From Candidatus Thiodiazotropha sp. (ex Gloverina cf. vestifex) (GTDB lineage Bacteria; Pseudomonadota; Gammaproteobacteria; Chromatiales; Chromatiaceae), in NCBI GenBank assembly GCA_025656435.1, contig JAHXHT010000076.1:1-9031 (forward strand): 9,031 nucleotides of DNA, read 5' to 3'. Position numbers and translations under genes: made by a program. Of this stretch, positions 6,798 to 9,031 are shown piece by piece. The notes beneath the pieces were generated by a model. The model did no database searches, was not told where the DNA came from, and worked only from the letters and a program-made list of their open reading frames with translations. Position 1 is the stretch's first letter. Each line of letters opens with the position of its first letter.

Positions 6798-8424
6798 CAA
6801 AGATCTCCTGTATAGGGGTTTTGAAGGGTTTGTTCTCCGCCTCCGACGCCAGCAATTTTTCCATTAGATAGGCAGCACGGTAAAACATCGCCCGTGACAG
6901 CGACTTATCCAGAATAAAGCGGGTCGAGGTGGTGAATGAGCGGATCAGGCCCAGTGCCAGACGGATCTCGAAACTCTCATCATTGGTCTTGCGGGCAAAC
7001 TGTCCGGCAAAGCGGTAGAAGGCCCGGCAGAGCTCTACGATCCGCCGCCTGACCCGCGGATCAAAGACCTGCAGACGATAATTGGAGACCATAAAGACCG
7101 TGACATCCTGCAGATAGTCCATATAGCGGGAACGGTGCAGATCGATGAAGTTGATACGGCCCTCCCCCGGATCGTAGATGATGTTGTCCACATTGAAGTC
7201 ACCGTGAATATAGACCGAAAACGGCGCCTTCACCCGGGATTCGAATGCTCCCATCTTCTCCAGCAACTGATCGAACGAGGGCAATCTTGCCGATCCGATC
7301 CGGCTGGCCGGCAGCTTGAACTCGGGGTGGATGGTATAGACATCCTCCATGCGCTTGGCCAGCTGCTTCATATATCCCGCCGAGACAGTTTTTTTACTGC
7401 GGGTCTCCAACCACACGCGCTTGAGCGTCTGTGTCAGATGGTCGAAGGCCTCCTGCAACAACTCGTCGGAACCGTGCAGCAGGATCTGCTCGAAGGTCTC
7501 ACCCGCCAGATGCTCAACCAGCAAAGCGGCCGACTCGCCCCGCTTCTGGTAAGAGAGTATCTTCGGTGCCAGCCCGGGGATGATCTCATGCCAATCCTTG
7601 AGCCGCTGCTTCTCCTCTTTCAATTTACGCTTGCGTCCATCCTTGAAAATGGCGTCATAGCCACCCTCACCGTTGCCGGCAGTGACCGCATTGATGGCAC
7701 TGCCGGAACGTGTCTCAGCGATCTTTTCCACCTGGACCTGACCGATATCATCCACCGACGTCAGTTGATCGATTGAGGCATTCAGTGCGTGGTAACGCTC
7801 GGTATTGAAGTGCTGCCCCATAGAGGCGGAGATGATCGCCTCGCTGATGCGCAACAGGGCATCACCCATCTGTTCGATACGGTGGGCAAGCAGGATCAGA
7901 GAGATGCGATCCGCCGGCCGCTTCTCCTTTTTCAGTGAACGGATACCATGGGCAAGCTGCTTTTGGTAGATCTGGTCGAGACGCTGTTCCACCTTACCGA
8001 TCTTCAGGGCCTGGCGGGCATCCTTCTCAGTCAGGGCCGACTCGATCAACTCCACACCGTTACTGACCCGCTCCAACATCTCCAGGTAGTCCTTCACCTT
8101 GAGCAGGCTTTTGTCCTGCAGATGGGTACCCTGCAAAACAGCATCGCGGCACAACTCGGAGATCCGCTCAAGATGCGTGGCGATTGACTCCACAGTGCGG
8201 AAACGTTGTAGGTCCGCATCCTCATCGTTACCCGCCGCCAACTCCTTCAGGCAGTGATTATGGATACTCAGGCGGAGATTCTCCACATAGCCCTGACGAT
8301 CCAACAGGCGGATGGGAATACTGGCGGTCGGCAGGTTCAGATACTCTTTTAACAGACCGAGATGGGAGCCGGTCTCCGCCAACAGGAAGTGAAGGTTTTC
8401 CCGGATACTCTTTGGCAGCGTCAT
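6790..8424 (-). CDS. PhoU-like domain fused to an APH-type phosphotransferase
   Basis: Predicted 544-residue two-domain cytosolic protein. Residues 1 to about 225 are all-helical and PhoU-like, with two related stretches, HLERISELCRDAV (84-96) and HRIEQMGDALLRISEAI (181-197), that resemble the metal-binding helices of PhoU repeats. Residues about 240-540 look like an aminoglycoside/choline/homoserine kinase fold: VEHLAGETFEQIL (303-315), the catalytic loop HGDFNVDNI with Asp409 and Asn414, and FIDLHRSRYMDYLQD with the Mg-binding Asp428. The glycine loop and the ATP-binding Lys are less clear, near 248-268. This is unlikely to be an antibiotic resistance enzyme; the PhoU part and the setting point to a dedicated small-molecule or protein kinase regulated or docked through the helical bundle (inference). 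The ATG is 1 bp after the Nudix stop (TGATATG) with no strong ribosome site, so it is probably coupled. The stop is TAA. Confidence 0.87.
   Translation of the reverse strand: MTLPKSIRENLHFLLAETGSHLGLLKEYLNLPTASIPIRLLDRQGYVENLRLSIHNHCLKELAAGNDEDADLQRFRTVESIATHLERISELCRDAVLQGTHLQDKSLLKVKDYLEMLERVSNGVELIESALTEKDARQALKIGKVEQRLDQIYQKQLAHGIRSLKKEKRPADRISLILLAHRIEQMGDALLRISEAIISASMGQHFNTERYHALNASIDQLTSVDDIGQVQVEKIAETRSGSAINAVTAGNGEGGYDAIFKDGRKRKLKEEKQRLKDWHEIIPGLAPKILSYQKRGESAALLVEHLAGETFEQILLHGSDELLQEAFDHLTQTLKRVWLETRSKKTVSAGYMKQLAKRMEDVYTIHPEFKLPASRIGSARLPSFDQLLEKMGAFESRVKAPFSVYIHGDFNVDNIIYDPGEGRINFIDLHRSRYMDYLQDVTVFMVSNYRLQVFDPRVRRRIVELCRAFYRFAGQFARKTNDESFEIRLALGLIRSFTTSTRFILDKSLSRAMFYRAAYLMEKLLASEAENKPFKTPIQEIFVG
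6805..6809 (-). promoter_or_regulatory. Shine-Dalgarno choosing between tandem TTG starts of the ATP-grasp gene
   Basis: AGGAG on the minus strand is 7 nt before the TTG at 6797 and 4 nt before that at 6800, favouring the former. It lies inside the last codons of the PhoU-APH gene. Confidence 0.7.
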
Positions 8425-8425
8425 A

Positions 8426-8977
8426 TCAGTCGATCACACCCAGGTAGCCTTGTGCGCCCTCTTTAATGAGACTCGGCAGATGACGCGCAAGGTCTTTCGG
8501 AAACAGTGCCACTTCGCTGAGCTCGGCGATCGGCAGCCAGACCACATCCACCTGATGCTTATCCGGATGGGAACCGGAAGCGGGCTGGTAATCATCCTCA
8601 ACCTCACAGGCGAAATAGAACTCAATCACATGTCTGACGGAGGGAAAGGTCTTGTCCCGCTGTTTGAAAAAGTCCGCCACCGAAAGCAACGCACCGACCT
8701 GAACCCGAGTGCCGATCTCCTCTTCACACTCGCGGATCAATGCTGCCTCCATCGTCTCCTGCACACCACCGGGCAGTGTGTACCAGGTGCCACGGGCATC
8801 CGCCCATTTCTTCTGCATCAGCACCGCACCCTCGCGCACAACCACCGCACGTACTGCATTGCGAATCTGCGGCTCCAGGCCCTCGAGTGGGGAAACGTGA
8901 TTCACAGGTCGGTCATAATGAAACAGCCGTGTGACAGATTCAAGCGTGTCGCTACCTCGTGAAAGATTTTGGGACAT
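8426..8977 (-). CDS. Nudix hydrolase with shortened Nudix box
   Basis: Predicted 183-residue Nudix hydrolase, which would cleave a nucleoside diphosphate linked to another group. A domain strand precedes WYTLPGGVQE (65-74), and the core RECEEEIG (82-89) carries the metal-binding Glu83, Glu86 and Glu87. The loop between PGG and the first Glu of the box is three residues shorter than the consensus G-x5-E: GGVQ is followed directly by ETMEAALIREC. Other strands (HVIEFYFACEV, VDVVWLPIAEL) fit the fold. About 40 residues precede the domain. I chose the ATG at 8977, after a G-rich stretch; a TTG at 8989 would add four residues. It is the first gene of the visible operon, and its own promoter is not evident in the remaining 54 bp, so the operon may begin outside the window. 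It ends 1 bp before the PhoU-APH gene. Confidence 0.88.
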   Translation of the reverse strand: MSQNLSRGSDTLESVTRLFHYDRPVNHVSPLEGLEPQIRNAVRAVVVREGAVLMQKKWADARGTWYTLPGGVQETMEAALIRECEEEIGTRVQVGALLSVADFFKQRDKTFPSVRHVIEFYFACEVEDDYQPASGSHPDKHQVDVVWLPIAELSEVALFPKDLARHLPSLIKEGAQGYLGVID

Positions 8978-9031
8978 CCGAGCCCCCAAAATCGACTCGC
9001 CAACGCGACAGCCGTTATGCCCCGACCGTCC

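Noticed and set aside
7135..7776. Long + strand open frame opposite the PhoU-APH gene
   Set aside because: It mirrors the codon pattern of the real gene and shows no family features.
6790..8424. Antibiotic resistance phosphotransferase
   Set aside because: The APH fold is shared by many metabolic kinases; the PhoU fusion and operon context do not fit a resistance gene.

Overview
The window reads as a chromosomal stretch of a proteobacterium, most likely a gammaproteobacterium of the sulfur-oxidiser/Chromatiales kind. That is an inference from moderate GC in the genes, the gene families present, a GTAG-type REP-like hairpin and the combination of stand-alone pncC with thpR; no rRNA or other taxonomic marker is present. 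All ten genes lie on the minus strand and are tightly packed, so they should be read from high to low coordinate.

Upstream part (8977 down to 4798): a Nudix hydrolase; a PhoU-like bundle fused to an aminoglycoside-phosphotransferase-like kinase; a RimK-like ATP-grasp ligase; and an HprK-related kinase. Three of the four junctions are overlapping or 1 bp apart, so this is a translationally coupled unit. Middle part (4757 to 1606): a fusion of a SixA-type histidine phosphatase with a Nudix domain; a REP-like hairpin in a 130-bp gap; a second histidine-phosphatase gene interrupted by one in-frame TAG; and a large calcineurin-like metallophosphoesterase. Downstream part (1592 to 289): a small amphi-Trp protein, then pncC (NMN deamidase) and thpR (RNA 2',3'-cyclic phosphodiesterase). 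Positions 1-288 are AT-rich and hold no convincing gene.

The ATP-grasp enzyme, the amphi-Trp protein and the HprK-related kinase are the three hallmark components of the bioinformatically defined, experimentally uncharacterised 'GAK' (Grasp, Amphi-Trp, Kinase) system. Here the core sits among an unusual set of phosphate-handling domains: two kinase folds, two histidine phosphatases, two Nudix domains and one metallophosphoesterase. A reasonable inference is that the locus builds, phosphorylates and dephosphorylates, or ligates onto, an unknown substrate, with the hydrolases resetting it. The substrate cannot be read from the sequence.

Oddities worth following are the amber codon in the otherwise intact histidine phosphatase, a shortened Nudix box in the first gene, the two unusual domain fusions, and TTG starts with strong Shine-Dalgarno sequences on the ATP-grasp and kinase genes.
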